DNA from: Metallyticus violacea
Taxonomy: Eukaryota > Arthropoda > Insecta > Mantodea > Metallyticidae
Length of the DNA: 64,000 nt
Direction of reading: 5' to 3'
NCBI GenBank assembly: GCA_030762175.1
Contig: CM060831.1
Coordinates: 81,214,001 to 81,278,000 of the forward strand
In this document: positions 22,800 through 43,763 of the stretch, in pieces
Layout: each line of letters starts with the position of its first letter
How positions within the stretch are numbered: the stretch's first letter is position 1
The notes under the pieces: model-generated
Told to the model about the DNA's origin: nothing
The model's database searches: none
What the model saw: the letters and a program-made list of their open reading frames with translations, nothing else
Program-made: the position numbers and the translations under genes

Positions 22800-24180
22800 T
22801 TTTATTCATATTAATTCTTAAATGGCTTGCAAAATCCAAATTACACCAAACACATAAATTTTAACTGTGCAGTTATCCATATGAAGGTAGAAGCACCTTA
22901 AACAAGATCAAGCCTTAATGACTGGTGTAAACAAGTTTACATGCTGTGAGATGGGGGGGGGGGATTCTACAGCTTTTGTACCTGCACCAAATAATATTCT
23001 TGGTAAGTTCCTTAAAGCACAAAGGAAACAGAAAGAATTAGAGTAAAGTAATGTGATATAATTTCAATTACTTAATGCTACATAGATATACCATGTCATC
23101 AGCAGTGGTAAAAATAATAAAACAATTTAATTCAACTTCCAGAAATAAATAATTCTTTCTTTTTATTTTTGTGTCATACTGTCAGCCAAAGCAAGGCAGC
23201 TTATTTTGTGCCAGTCTAACCATTCCATGTTTAATAGTTGCAATCTGTCATGGACTAATTTTAATAAATATGCTACAGCTTTTGCCTGCTATGCTGCACA
23301 AAAATTTGACAAATGCAATAAAATTGCTTTTAAAGAGTGCAGTTTGTGTTATATATGGAAGTATAACCTTTCATTTTTCAATAAAAGTTCGCTTTGAGTT
23401 CAGTGCAGAGCAACTGCGCAATGCAGCACATTTGCAAATAAAATAGATACATTTTAATTTTTCATTCTTCTTTGAACTGCATAAAAGACTAGTGAATGCT
23501 AAATAGCAATTAAAAATGAGTTGTCTTAAACTTGTTTCTAAATTTATCAACCATAAAACTATTAAGTAATATCATCTCATCTCTATTAGGCTTTATTATA
23601 TACAATAAGAAATTCAGGCTTATTCTAGATGAATTATTTGTTGGTCTCTGTAATTATTTCATGGTTTAACCTGTTAAGTAATTTTAAATTATATGCTATT
23701 ATATTTTTAAAATTTAGAACATATTTTCACTTCTGTGTTTATAAGATACAGTTCAAAATATTGTGCCCCTAGTCATTCAATGAAGGCCATTCCCTTGGTA
23801 TAAGTGTGTTAATTTGCTAATGTACATTTTGAAATTTCAGTGTTAAGGCAAATTGGATTAAGAAAATAAAGATGCAAGTAATGACATGTTTCCCTATCAA
23901 ATATCCATTTAAAATGACACTTTGCCTTAACCAGCAACATACAGGTTGAAAAACATAAATATCTGTAGAATTTAAGGCAAATTACACAAAAGGGTGAGAT
24001 ATTTCACAGCTTTATTAATCATGTTACATAACATATTTACCAAAGTTGTATAGTTATACAATTAAATAAATAAAACAACTATTACACATTTAAAATTTCT
24101 TTGTAGCCTGTATCTTATTTCCAACTAAGTCATTAAAATTCCTGAACTTTATGCACATACAATTGAAAAAGAGTGAAAAA
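22800..24180. other. BLMH 3' UTR and following intergenic DNA
   Basis: Contains the candidate polyadenylation signals and a G-run (22953-22963). No gene or repeat family was recognised beyond them. Confidence 0.4.
23380..23442 (+). terminator. Candidate BLMH polyadenylation signals
   Basis: AATAAA occurs at 23380-23385 and 23437-23442, about 0.6 kb after the BLMH stop on the same strand. Open frames overlapping here (23171-23446) sit in the presumed 3' UTR. They have no recognisable product. Confidence 0.5.
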
Positions 24181-24189
24181 CAGCATACT

Positions 24190-24405
24190 TAAGAAATGCA
24201 GTATGTATTAATTTATATAATGCGGGTAAATTTCTTACACATTTCACTTACTGTATTTAAGTTTGGGCATGTTTTGGGAACCATGATTCCCATCCGCACT
24301 GAGTGGGGTCAAAGCTGAGCATGGGAACCATGGTTCCCAAAACATGTCCTAACTTACAGTAAGTGAAGTGTGTAAGAAATTTATCCACATTATATAAACT
24401 AATAT
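24190..24405. repeat. Foldback element, long arms
   Basis: Arms of nearly 100 bases (about 24206-24300 and 24316-24400) include GTAAATTTCTTACACA, CACTTAC and GGGAACCATG on one side and their complements on the other. The centre is short. Each arm retains the AAAACATG part of the hammerhead-like motif, with G12 changed to A. Mariner-2 starts immediately to its right. Confidence 0.8.
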
Positions 24406-25299
24406 ACGAGGTATGATAAAAAAAATAACGGCAATTTTTTTTATTTTGCGAGTTTCATACATCCGATTTTGTTTAGCTTGTTGGTACACATGTTTCTGAC
24501 CAATGTTGGTATTTTCAGCTGTTTTGAATGTTTAGTTCATTGTTGATAGTCGAAAAGGTTAGGTGTATTTTGGGTGATTTTTTACTTTCGAAAAAGATTG
24601 ATCAAAACTTTTGCTTGAAAAATAGAATAAAGTGCAACAAAGTATTCGAAATGTTGGCAATGGCTTTTGGCGAATCTACTGTGAGCAAGATAAGAGCTTA
24701 TGAGTGGTACAAATGTTTCAAAGAGGGCCATAAAGACGTTGAAGATGAGTACTATCCTGGATGTCCTAGCACATCAATAAGTCGACAAAGTCAAAGAAGT
24801 GAAGAAAATTATTTTGGAAAATCACCATATCACTATCAGAAAAGTTGCTGCTGACGTTGGTATATCATTTGATTCATACCAAGTAATTTTTTTTTTATGT
24901 TTTGGGCATGAAACATTTGGCAGCGAAGTTTGTTCCGAGATTGCTGCTCACACCTCACTGCTTGTTTGTGATTTTTTGGTAAAAGACAAAACTGTTATGT
25001 TGGCTCAGCCACCATATTCGCTGGACATGGCCCCCTATGACTTATTTCTATTCCTGGGGCTAAAGAAAAACATGAAAGGACAACATTTTGCCACCATTGA
25101 TGAGGTAAAAACACAATCATTGAAGGGCATACTGGGAAGTGAGTTCTACAAGTGCTTCCAAGATTGGAAAAAAATGCTAGCACAAGTGTATTATATCAGG
25201 AAGGGATTACTTTGAAGGGGACAGAATTGACGTTGATGAATAAATAAGGATTCTTTAGAAAAATGAATATTGCCGTTATTTTTTGACCACACCATGTAT
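24404..25299 (+). mobile_element. mariner transposon (mariner-2), internally deleted
   Basis: Terminal inverted repeats end in AAAAAATAACGGCAAT on both sides. The transposase N-terminus encodes FEMLAMAFGE, SKIRAYEWYKCFKEG and DVEDE..PGCPSTS (HTH domain, 24640-24780). After an internal deletion that removes the first two catalytic Asp blocks, QPPYSLDMAPYD (third Asp) and KCFQDWKK follow. About 0.9 kb against about 1.3 kb for a complete element. Confidence 0.88.
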
Positions 25300-25739
25300 A
25301 ATACCTTCACTTTAAACAGCTTCAAGACTAAACAAATACAAATGCTATATATATTTGTCACTTTGGACAACAGGTAACATGTGAATGAAGGTATGCTTTT
25401 TTTTTAAATGCTCTACTAGAACGAAAGAGCTAATGTTTGATATTACTTTATATATCAGAGAGCAAGTTTGAACTGGATAGTTGAGGTATTCATTTTTTAA
25501 TTTACTTTTCTTTGTAGGACAATAAAAATGTAAATACACAAATGGTTTACAAAACAAATATTTAATTCAGCTTTGAATAAATATAGTAAAAATAAAATAT
25601 ATAAGAACTGGCAAAATTCCATTTATGTATTTAAAATTAGGGCAACATCAGGGATGACTGCTGTATTACCTGTTTGGCAAGATCTTGGCACCTGGTGAGA
25701 TTGCTGTTGTTTCTTGAATCACTTCTGTGTAACATCTGA

Positions 25740-26370
25740 TGACTTGGTCAGAAATCTAAGATATCGTTAATGAAATTATATCTCCAACCATAAAGTTAAA
25801 TGTTCCAAAAACACACTCATTTTTGGGCATAGAAATTGATGGTGACCTATCTTGGGCTGATCATATAAATCTTGTATGTAATAAAATAAGTAAAATTATT
25901 TATTTAGTTAGAATCATGAAAAGATATATTGACACTACTTATTTAAAAATTATGTATTAAGGATTGATCTTTCTACATCTAAATTATTGTATTGAAGTTT
26001 GGTGTTGTGCTGCTCAAAAACATATTAACAGATAATTAGTTCTGCAAAAGAAATGCATTCAAATTATGTTTAATCTTAAACAATTGGAATCTTATAGGGA
26101 CATATTTATTCAAATAGAAAATTCTTAGAATTGTCTCATATGTGTATAAAGTAATACTAATAGCTGTAGATGTATTCATTTATTAAAAGGAATAATGAAA
26201 TCCATTTTTACAATACAAGGTATAATATGGGTGTACATAGAATATATATAAACACACAAAAAAAGTTATACACTATATAACGAATTACTGGTGAAATAAA
26301 GATAACTCTTTGGCAATAGATTTAAAGTAAAATTCAAAAAGTATCTAATCTGTAAGTGTCGGTGCATTAT
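25740..26370 (+). mobile_element. LINE reverse transcriptase C-terminal fragment
   Basis: + strand, with one or two stops: SFLGIEIDGDLSWADHI, NKISKIIYLVR, IFLHLNYCIEVW, QKKCIQIMF. This is the thumb and following region of Jockey-like reverse transcriptases, ending in FKKYLI. Confidence 0.7.
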
Positions 26371-27204
26371 AAATATTTTAATGAATGTATATTTTATATA
26401 TGTGCATATGTTTCATGTTTATGACCTCACTTTCTCTCTATTTTAATTATTGCGGTCTTCTCGCAATGTCTGTAGGAATTAATGAAACAAAATGGATTAA
26501 TGCAAATGAGCTCGATGTTCTTGGTAGCTTAAAGCTGTCAGGACTAAAGTTGCAAATTAGGGGGTTAGCTCTTCAGGAGGGTGATGGTAGAGATAGACTC
26601 CAGTATGCCATGCCAACTAGTTTATTATAGAGACAACAAATCTCCAATCTGAATTGTGATATGATAGCCCTGATGGGCCCTTGCCTTTTAGGAATCTGTC
26701 GTAGTAATGCTGAAGGTGTATGTCAGCAGATCCTCCTCCAAAGACGACAGGCAGAAGATGAACAAAGGCAGAAGACAAAAGACCCTGAGCAATATCTCTT
26801 TCCCCTTATATCATTTTACGATTCCCTAGGGGGGATCTCTACATTGACATGAACTATATCAAATATGGTGTGCCACCACCTTAGATTTATATTATATTAA
26901 CCAATGAGAAAGTACTGTGTAGGTGTTTGACCCTTTCCAATACTGCATAACAGATCCAAGCTCGGTCTGTTTTGCTTGTTACCAGGCAGAGGTTAATGTC
27001 ACTATAAAATACCACATATAGCAGCTTCTGAAGTGACTGACCGCTATACTGAAATTCCCTAAGGTGCTCAAGTTAAGGCATGGTATGAAATATAAACCAA
27101 ACAAATTTAGCTTTCAAAAATGTTTGTTACACCCCTCAGCAGTACATGCAACAAAGCTATCTGGCATCACCTTCTCAGGTCAAAGGAAAAAAAAAAAAAA
27201 AAAT

Positions 27205-27270
27205 ACTTTGACCCAGAATTTGAACCCAGGACCTCTAGATTAATAGTCCCAAATGCTATCACTAGACCAG
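27205..27270 (-). repeat. tRNA-related SINE head (SINE-D)
   Basis: Read on the - strand: A-box-like TGGTCTAGTGATAGCATTTG, then B box GGTTCAAATTC. A poly-A run (27187-27203) adjoins. The body is not assigned. Confidence 0.5.
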
Positions 27271-27928
27271 AAAAATGGTCACTGACTTTTGTCTTCTATT
27301 GACTGTAAATAAAGATTAAAGAATTAGCTGAATTCATCCAGAAGTAAAGTGTTGAAATTTTTGAATATTTTTTAAGATTTTCAATTATTCTTTCCCAAAT
27401 ACATAGTTTTAAAGCTCTTTTAACAATACAGCTTGTCACAGCCCTGCAAATAAGATATAAATATGGCATCCTTGCATTAATGTCCTGACAAGGTTTTGAA
27501 CTCGGAATTATGATTAAAAGGAAAAACCTTTAGGGAGTGGCCAAGAAAAAATAATTTTACCATTATATGGGATAAGAGTAATTTAAAAATGTAGTCTCAT
27601 TTTATTCAAAAATATATAATGTTTAATTTACATGTTAAATAAAGCTCACCTTTGAAATAAGGAGTCTCTGTAAAATGCATAATACATTAAAACACATAAT
27701 TGCAATATACACAACAAAGAATTTTCAATGCTATTTTTTAGGCACAATCATTCATTTATTCCTCAGCAAATAATTGATAAGGAATGCAAATTTTATATTC
27801 CCACATTAAGGCAATTTTGTGGTATGACTTGACCATGATAGATAGGAAGGGGAAAGGAAGGCATTAAAAAGTAGGATTATGTGAAATAATAGCGCTGACT
27901 ACTATATGACAATGATAGTTTAAAACTA

Positions 27929-28189
27929 TTATTTGTATTTTGTTTCTCTGAGTTGGATGTTATCCAATCTTTCACCATTTTTGTCAATTTCGAAAATTTT
28001 GTCTATCCAGTTTTGCTCGTAGCCCTTATCAAATTTCAACTTTTCCTTTGGTATGCACACATTATCTTTGACCTTAAATTTAGGTTTATGCTGCTTGGCA
28101 TTTGACTTAACGGTATTTGCATTTTTTTGTTGATACAGATTGTTGCAAACCTGAAAAATATTGGATGCACTTACATCTTTTGGAACCAT
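27929..28189 (-). pseudogene. Polinton-like integrase C-terminal remnant
   Basis: 86 codons on the - strand: PKFKVKDNVCI, FDKGYEQNWIDKIFEI, then GERLDNIQ and a stop. The pattern KF+.GD.VRI...F.KGY..NWT.E+F.I is the C-terminal end of integrases of Polinton/Maverick elements. The integrase core was not found next to it, so it is a fragment. Assignment is from motif memory. Confidence 0.4.
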
Positions 28190-28379
28190 GTTTATAGACC
28201 TGCGATAAGAGGTATTGTTAAGACTTCATCAGTGCTGGAAGTACGCCCAAATACGAGAGTAGATTCATAAGTTTCTGGCCTTGCCGATAAGGATTATCGC
28301 ATTCACAAAAGCCTTATCTGGTGTCGTACCTTATCTGTTAAGTAAATAATTGCAACTGTAACTTCCACTCCGCTGTGTT

Positions 28380-28925
28380 CAATTGTTCAAATATAATTGC
28401 ATAAAGAAGGCTATGTTTAGAAGATTATGACATGTTCAAAATGGAGTTTTGAGCTGTTATTAAGTTCTTCACAAAAGAAGAAATACTGGCAACTCAAAGT
28501 TATAGAAATAGCAGCAAAGTTGGGCCTTTCTAAAACAATAGTCCTTTGAATTATTCATCAACATTCAAACATAAATAAGGCTAGCGCCTAGACTTACCTC
28601 AATCCAAAAGCAGCAACGAGTCATCTGTTGTCAGGTATTTTTGGAGCTCTGCCATTGCAATGAGTGAGAAGTTACAGGAGATGAAACTATGGTCACCTAC
28701 TATGATCCCTTGTTCAAAAGAGAATCAATGGAGTGGTGTAAACCTGGCGAAGCACTGCCTTTAAAGACCAAGGTCACTCAGTGAACCAAGAAGATCATAG
28801 CCACAATCTTTTGGGACTGTGAATGAATATTCTTCATTGACTTCCTTCGCATGAACCAAATATTATGAAATGTAACTCGAAATTTTCTATTATTTCTCTG
28901 TATTTTAATGAATGTAAAAATACCT
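28380..28925 (+). mobile_element. mariner transposase fragment (mariner-3)
   Basis: VTGDETMVTYYDPL, KRESMEWCKPGEALP and KIIATIFWDCE at about 28670-28830 form the segment around the first catalytic Asp. Upstream HTH sequence is decayed with stops, and the 3' half with the other two Asp is missing. A SINE-A follows. Confidence 0.75.
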
Positions 28926-28939
28926 TTTTTTGAGGGGGA

Positions 28940-29222
28940 AGATTGATTTGGTTTATTTATGGACGCTCTTTAACACCTCGGGTCATCAGCATCCCATTCA
29001 ATTCAGTGCGTGAAACAGCCAATAAATTTTGCTCTTTCAGGCTTAAGATTCTTTTATGTGCCGTAAATGTATGACGTGGGATCCACGGGGCTTTACTTCC
29101 CTTCAGAAGGAAGCCATACTTAGAATTTTTACGCTCCAAAAAATTCTCGATCCTGGCCAGGTTCGAACCTGAGATCTTGGGTTTGGAAGGCAAGTATGGT
29201 TACCACTACACCACAAGAACAG
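28940..29222 (-). mobile_element. SINE-A, full length
   Basis: Antisense SINE-A with B box and A box intact, adjoining the truncated end of the mariner fragment. Confidence 0.88.
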
Positions 29223-29339
29223 ACTAAAAATGATACCAAGGACTCAGTTCTTCATAAACATGATTACATTTAAATGTTTTTTTTTTAATATATACACACA
29301 CACAGTATAACTTCCTCTATCAGTGGTCATACATTTAAT

Positions 29340-29566
29340 TTAATTAATAGTATACCATTAATTTTTGTGGTTTAATCTCAATAATAATAATGACAATTCA
29401 TTATCATATCATGGTCATAATTTGGATTTCATATTAAGTTTTATTAAGCTATTCAACTCAGTGAGGAATACGCTTTGTTTATGCAGCTCCTGCATGATGC
29501 ACTTTTTGTAGTTTAAAACCGAGCTATTTAATTAATGATTAACTGTTTAATTTAATTTAGATAGTG

Positions 29567-29654
<88 letters not shown>

Positions 29655-30266
29655 GAAAAATAAAAATAAAGAAACGCTATTAACAATGTAACAAATTAAC
29701 ACTAATAATAAAAGTAGATAAAGATAACACACTGAGAAAGAGTCACTTGAAATTGCTATATTTCAAACTACTGTGAGTTCTTCATTGGCAAGACGCTAGA
29801 CTAGCTAGCTAGGCTAGACTCAGTGTGTTATCTTTATCTACTTTTATTATTAGTGTTAATTTGTTACATTGTTAATAGTGTTTCTTTATTTTTATTTTTC
29901 ATTAATGTGTGTGTGTGTGTGTAAAACACTATCTAAATTAAATTAAACAGTTAATCATTAATTAAATAGCTCAGTTTTAAACTACAAAAAGTGCATCATG
30001 CAGGAGCTGCATAAACAAAGCGTATTCCTCACTCAGTTGAATAGCTTAATAAAACTTAATATGAAATCCAAATTATGACCATGATATGATAATGAATTAT
30101 CATTATTATTATTATTGAGATTAAACCACAAAAATTAATGGTATACTATTAACTAGACTAGACTAGCTTCTTGCCATTGAAGAACTCGCAGTAGTTCGAA
30201 TATAGCAATTTCAAGTGTGACTCTTTCTCAGTGTTTTATCTTTATCTACTTTTATTATTAGTGTTA

Positions 30267-30270
<4 letters not shown>
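29340..30270. repeat. Large near-palindrome with a third partial copy
   Basis: 29340-29655 (from AATAGTATACC to the CA/TA repeat) recurs inverted at about 29905-30155. The inner segment 29656-29750 recurs inverted at 29816-29905 and again, in the same orientation as that second copy, at 30160-30270. Identity is very high apart from the length of the CA and TA runs. The centre and the third copy carry CTAGACTAG-type motifs. Confidence 0.85.
29568..29651. repeat. CA and TA dinucleotide microsatellite
   Basis: Run of CA units followed by a long TA run, inside the palindrome. A matching TA run of about 50 bases is at 30270-30321. Confidence 0.95.

Positions 30271-30321
<51 letters not shown>
30270..30321. 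repeat. TA dinucleotide microsatellite
   Basis: About 25 TA units at the right edge of the third palindrome segment. Confidence 0.95.
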
Positions 30322-30322
<1 letters not shown>

Positions 30323-30664
30323 CTTGAATAACTCTTGTGGTACACGTTCAAATGGAGAAAAACAGCTGAATACCAATGTTCTAGAGAATCTAGAACTAAA
30401 AAAGTCGACAAAATATAGATGTCAAGACAAATTAATTTTCAGGGAATTTTATGCTAGGGATATTTGTGACACGATAAAATTGCAAATTATGAACTAGCAA
30501 TGGATTCAATATTTGCAGATGATAACAGCACAGGCATGTTTGTGCTTTACCATTAATATCATTAGAAATTGGGGAAATCAAAGTTTGACTGTTGTCTGTT
30601 GAATTAAACTGGAAAAACTGCATGTATCTTTTTTTAATTTCAAACACATATATCAGTAGAGATG

Positions 30665-30955
30665 CTAATTAGCTTTTACAGTGAAGCCAATCATATAATT
30701 GAAATCATTGTATGAATGAGTTGAACTAAACACTATATTGCTCCACTTACTTGTCTAAAAATGTAGAACCGGTTTCACAAACCTTCGTTTGCATCTTCAG
30801 CTAGAAAGTCGACTGCTGGATACTTCGTTATGCTGTGGGAAACTCCACCAGAGCAGAATACACATTTATAGACAAGTAAGTGGAGCAATAAGAGTGTTTA
30901 GTTCCACTTAATGATACTATGATTTCAATTACATATATCAGAGCTTCAACAGTGG
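30665..30955. repeat. Foldback element with hammerhead-like core
   Basis: Arms at about 30698-30760 and 30868-30935 (AATTGAAATCAT against ATGATTTCAATT; CTCCACTTAC against GTAAGTGGAG). The hammerhead-like motif lies on the - strand of the left arm. The right arm lacks the core. Confidence 0.75.
30755..30810 (-). ncRNA. Hammerhead ribozyme candidate with divergent helices
   Basis: CTGAAGA (30800-30794), helix II CAAAC-GAAG-GTTTG (five pairs), GAAAC (30776-30772), helix III ACCGGT in place of ACATGT, and helix I TAG/CTA in place of ACAG/CTGT. The loop and core are kept while all three helices change in a pair-preserving way. Confidence 0.6.
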
Positions 30956-31059
30956 TTAGGGGAACATATACAAAAATACTTTTCAAACTTATTACGATAT
31001 AATATATCCGCAATTTATTATGAAAATGATCACTTAAGATTTTTTTCACAAATTAACTT

Positions 31060-31890
31060 TTCATATAATAGTTGCTAGAATACTTCAAATCAAAAGACTT
31101 GTGTGTTCTAGTCCACTGCAATATTTTCTACCACCACATTTTGAAACCTTCTTGCATTTAAATTATTAGTCTTTCTTTTTCCTTCATTCACTTCCATTTC
31201 TGCATTTTTACATAATTTTCTCAACAAATGATGGGGTTCCAACTGTCCATTTTCTCAATATATAGAACACGTTATATTCACAAAGATGTTCCACTATCTT
31301 GAATTCAAGAGATGTCATTAATTGCACAAAAAAAAAAGTCATATGTTGATCAATAATGATTAGTGATACAAACACTGCCTTATTGGTTTTTTTTTTTTAC
31401 AGTACGCAAACTTCAAGTTATCCAAACACTCACACCATTATTTTATTATATACGAAGCATGAAAAATTTCATAAACTTTTAGTGCTAACATGTTCGTTTG
31501 GGGATGGCATCCTTTAGATTATTATTGACAATAGAACATCTGAAAATTATTCTTGTTTTTCTAAAAATATCTGAACATTAACACTATTTTAGGTCCTAAA
31601 ATAATGATAGCCTATCTTTAGTATGATTTCAAAAGCTGCATGCTGGAGGGAATGACTGGATAAACAAAATTTCGATTCATCAATGAAGTACATTAATAAT
31701 ATTCTTAACAGCTTAATTATGATATTATGGAATTCATTCTACCCAATTCAATTGTGAAGCATTTCCACACACTATATTGTATATACTATCATAAAAGTAT
31801 GACTGGCTCTCTGTGAGATCTCACCAGATCTAGCAAATGAAACTGGATTCAACAGATCATAAAGAGCAAGTAGTACTAAAACTCTTTATC
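31060..31890. other. Intergenic, nothing assigned
   Basis: AT-rich, with poly-A and poly-T runs. No coding exon or repeat family recognised. Confidence 0.4.
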
Positions 31891-31897
31891 AAAGAAA

Positions 31898-33060
31898 TAT
31901 AAGGGGGGAGTCAAATGAAAATCTTAAAAATTTACTAAAAATTTGAATCTTTGCATCATTGTTCTATAAGTTGGTGTATTGTTACCAGTGCTTTAAAGAA
32001 TGGTCAACAGGTAGCAGCATACTGCAGAAACTGAAATGCTGCCACAATACCAGTTTAAAATGGCTGCCCTGCTTGCGACATGTACCAGCAAAGAAGAATG
32101 TTCTGTCATACTTTTCTGAGCAGTGAAGGTATGAAACCTATTGAAATCCATTGGCAAATGAAGGTCTAACATGATGATGCATGTTTATCATTACAGTAAG
32201 TATACGAGTTGAGTAGAAAGTTCAGAAACAGTGTGAAATCTCTGTGTGACGGTGGATGAAATAGTCCAAATCTGAACATTAGTCATGGCTCAACACATCA
32301 CATTATTCATGACGTGCAAAGTGTCTGCAAGATAGGTGATATGGCAGCTCACTCCAGAACTGAAAGAGTGACGAATATCTGTGCAAAACTCTCACAGTGC
32401 TTTGAAGCAGAAGGTGATGGCTTCCATATGAGAATTGTTACAGGAGATGAAACCAGGGTACACTACAATTAACCAGGAACAAAGAGAGCAGGCAAGGAAT
32501 GGTGCCATTCCTCATCGCCAAAACCCAAGTTCTGGATGCAACCATCTGCAAGGGGGAATGAATAAGGCATTATCTTGAAACATACACACTAGGGGAACAT
32601 CATCACTAGTGTGTCATATTCTGATATGTTGAAAAATCTTTTTCAGCCTACAATCACATCAAAGTTACATGGACGTCTGACTACAGGTGTCATTTTGCAA
32701 CATGACAATGCTCAGCCTCATACTGCCAGTGCAACCATCACTGACCTTCACTTTGATACTCTTCCACATCTGCCATACTCACCAGATATCACCCCAAGTG
32801 ATTACCACATGTTTGGATCACTCAAAGAGAATATGGGAGGAGAGAAATTTTGTTCCAATGAAGAGGTACACCAGGAAGTGCAAATGTGGCTGCTCATATG
32901 ACCACAAGATTTTTTTCCAGAGGAATCTGTTAACTTCCTATGAAAGATGTATGTTGAACATCACAGAGAATGTCAAAAAAATTATATATTTGTGTTCAAC
33001 TTTTGTTCAATAAATTAAATTACAAAAATATTTAAGGTTTTCATTTGACTTTCCCTCATA
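31898..33060 (+). mobile_element. mariner transposon (mariner-4), decayed
   Basis: Terminal inverted repeats contain AGTCAAATGAAAA at the left and its complement at the right, inside TA ends. The transposase has RIVTGDETRVH and KRAGKEW (first Asp, about 32440-32500), then VILQHDNAQPHTA and LPYSPDITPSDYHMFG (32690-32820). Only 31 residues separate the second and third Asp, against 34 in mariner, so a small deletion is likely. Stops occur upstream of the HDNA block and after MWLLI. Confidence 0.88.
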
Positions 33061-33114
33061 GATGAATTCAAGAGACAAGGACCATCAGCTATCATGTATA
33101 TATAACAAACAGGA

Positions 33115-33730
33115 TAATGTATATTAATACAATGTGGGTAAATTTCTTACACACTTCACTTACTATATTTAAATTAGAACATGTTTTGGGAACCAACATT
33201 CCCATCCTCAGCTATTGATTCACTGTTTTCTGGTGATCGTGTTGGTCCTGTGGAAGCTATTTTGTTGTGTGTGGCGACTTCTGGTGGATATGAAATGAAT
33301 TTAGAAAGGTAATCCCATGACAGAAGGTCTAAATTCATTGCGGTTTTTCGGCTTCTTAGAATGAAGATATTTTCCCAGGTGGCCTATTCATATGGATTGT
33401 TTAATTCTTTTAGAAGTTTTATCTCGGGGTTTATTTCATAGTTTTGGCTCCATAATGTATGCCATTGCTGATTTTTCTGTCTGTTTCAATTTGATATTTC
33501 TAAAATGTCCATTCCCCCAAATTGTCAGATTTCTTTTAGTTTTTCCTATGCATTTCAATTCACAGTCTAAGCATTCTATGGCATATATTCCTGATTTTTT
33601 TTTATGCAGGTCTTGTATTTTAGTTTTGATCCTAGGAGGTGCGTGATGTTATATCTGTTTATCGGGGCTAATGAGGATAATGTAACTCCACATTTGCATT
33701 CTTGACCACCATAGTGCATAAGAGTGATTT
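33115..33730 (-). mobile_element. Penelope-like element with terminal repeat
   Basis: - strand 33610-33380: SGIYAIECLDCELKCIGKTKR (GIY-YIG signature, split here by one residue class), HFRNIKLKQTEKSAMAY and WENIF. The terminal repeat 33125-33235 matches the foldback at 24.2 kb (GTAAATTTCTTACACACTTC) and holds CTGAGGA at 33211-33205, with helix II GGAA/TTCC but AAAAC instead of GAAAC. Confidence 0.7.
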
Positions 33731-34324
33731 TAAAATAAATTTTCCTCTGAGAGGTTGATTCTCCAGGCTAATGCTCTAGAACTTTTATCGTGTGTGTGTG
33801 TGTGCATGTGTGAGAGAGAGGGGGGAATGAGGGCTATTTTTGCAAAGAATCACATCTATGCTGAAAGCTGAAAAGGAAAGCATTTTACTTATTCATTTCC
33901 CATATAGCCATAAAGGGTCAGAAAATTTGGGAAATACGTAAACCTCTCTACTGCTAACAAGTGGCCATACTGTAAATGTTGTTTCCATTATTTCTAATAC
34001 ATATCTACATAAACAGAAATCATTTTACAATTATTCATGCTTTAAATCACATCTTTTTATTTCTTTATAAAGCAATTTCTGCATTTCAATTTATAAAATA
34101 TATTAGGAGGGTTACAGCATTCACTTCTCACCTTTCTATAAATGCTTCTGGTAATTTAGGATAACAATTCAAGCTGTATGAAATTATCATCTTGGGCATA
34201 TTTTATGGCTATGTGGGATAAGTGTGTGACTTGGGGGTGGCAGACCTAATAAACGTAAAATTGTTTTCATGTTAGGAAAAATCTTCTTTATACTGTGTGC
34301 TCCATTGCTCCATTTTTATTTCTG

Positions 34325-43763
<9,439 letters not shown>

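Noticed and set aside
23171..23446. 91-codon frame after BLMH
   Set aside because: Lies in the presumed BLMH 3' UTR next to AATAAA signals and shows no domain.
29547..30497. Open frames across the TA and CA repeats
   Set aside because: Their translations are runs of Ile-Tyr and Cys-Val from microsatellites.
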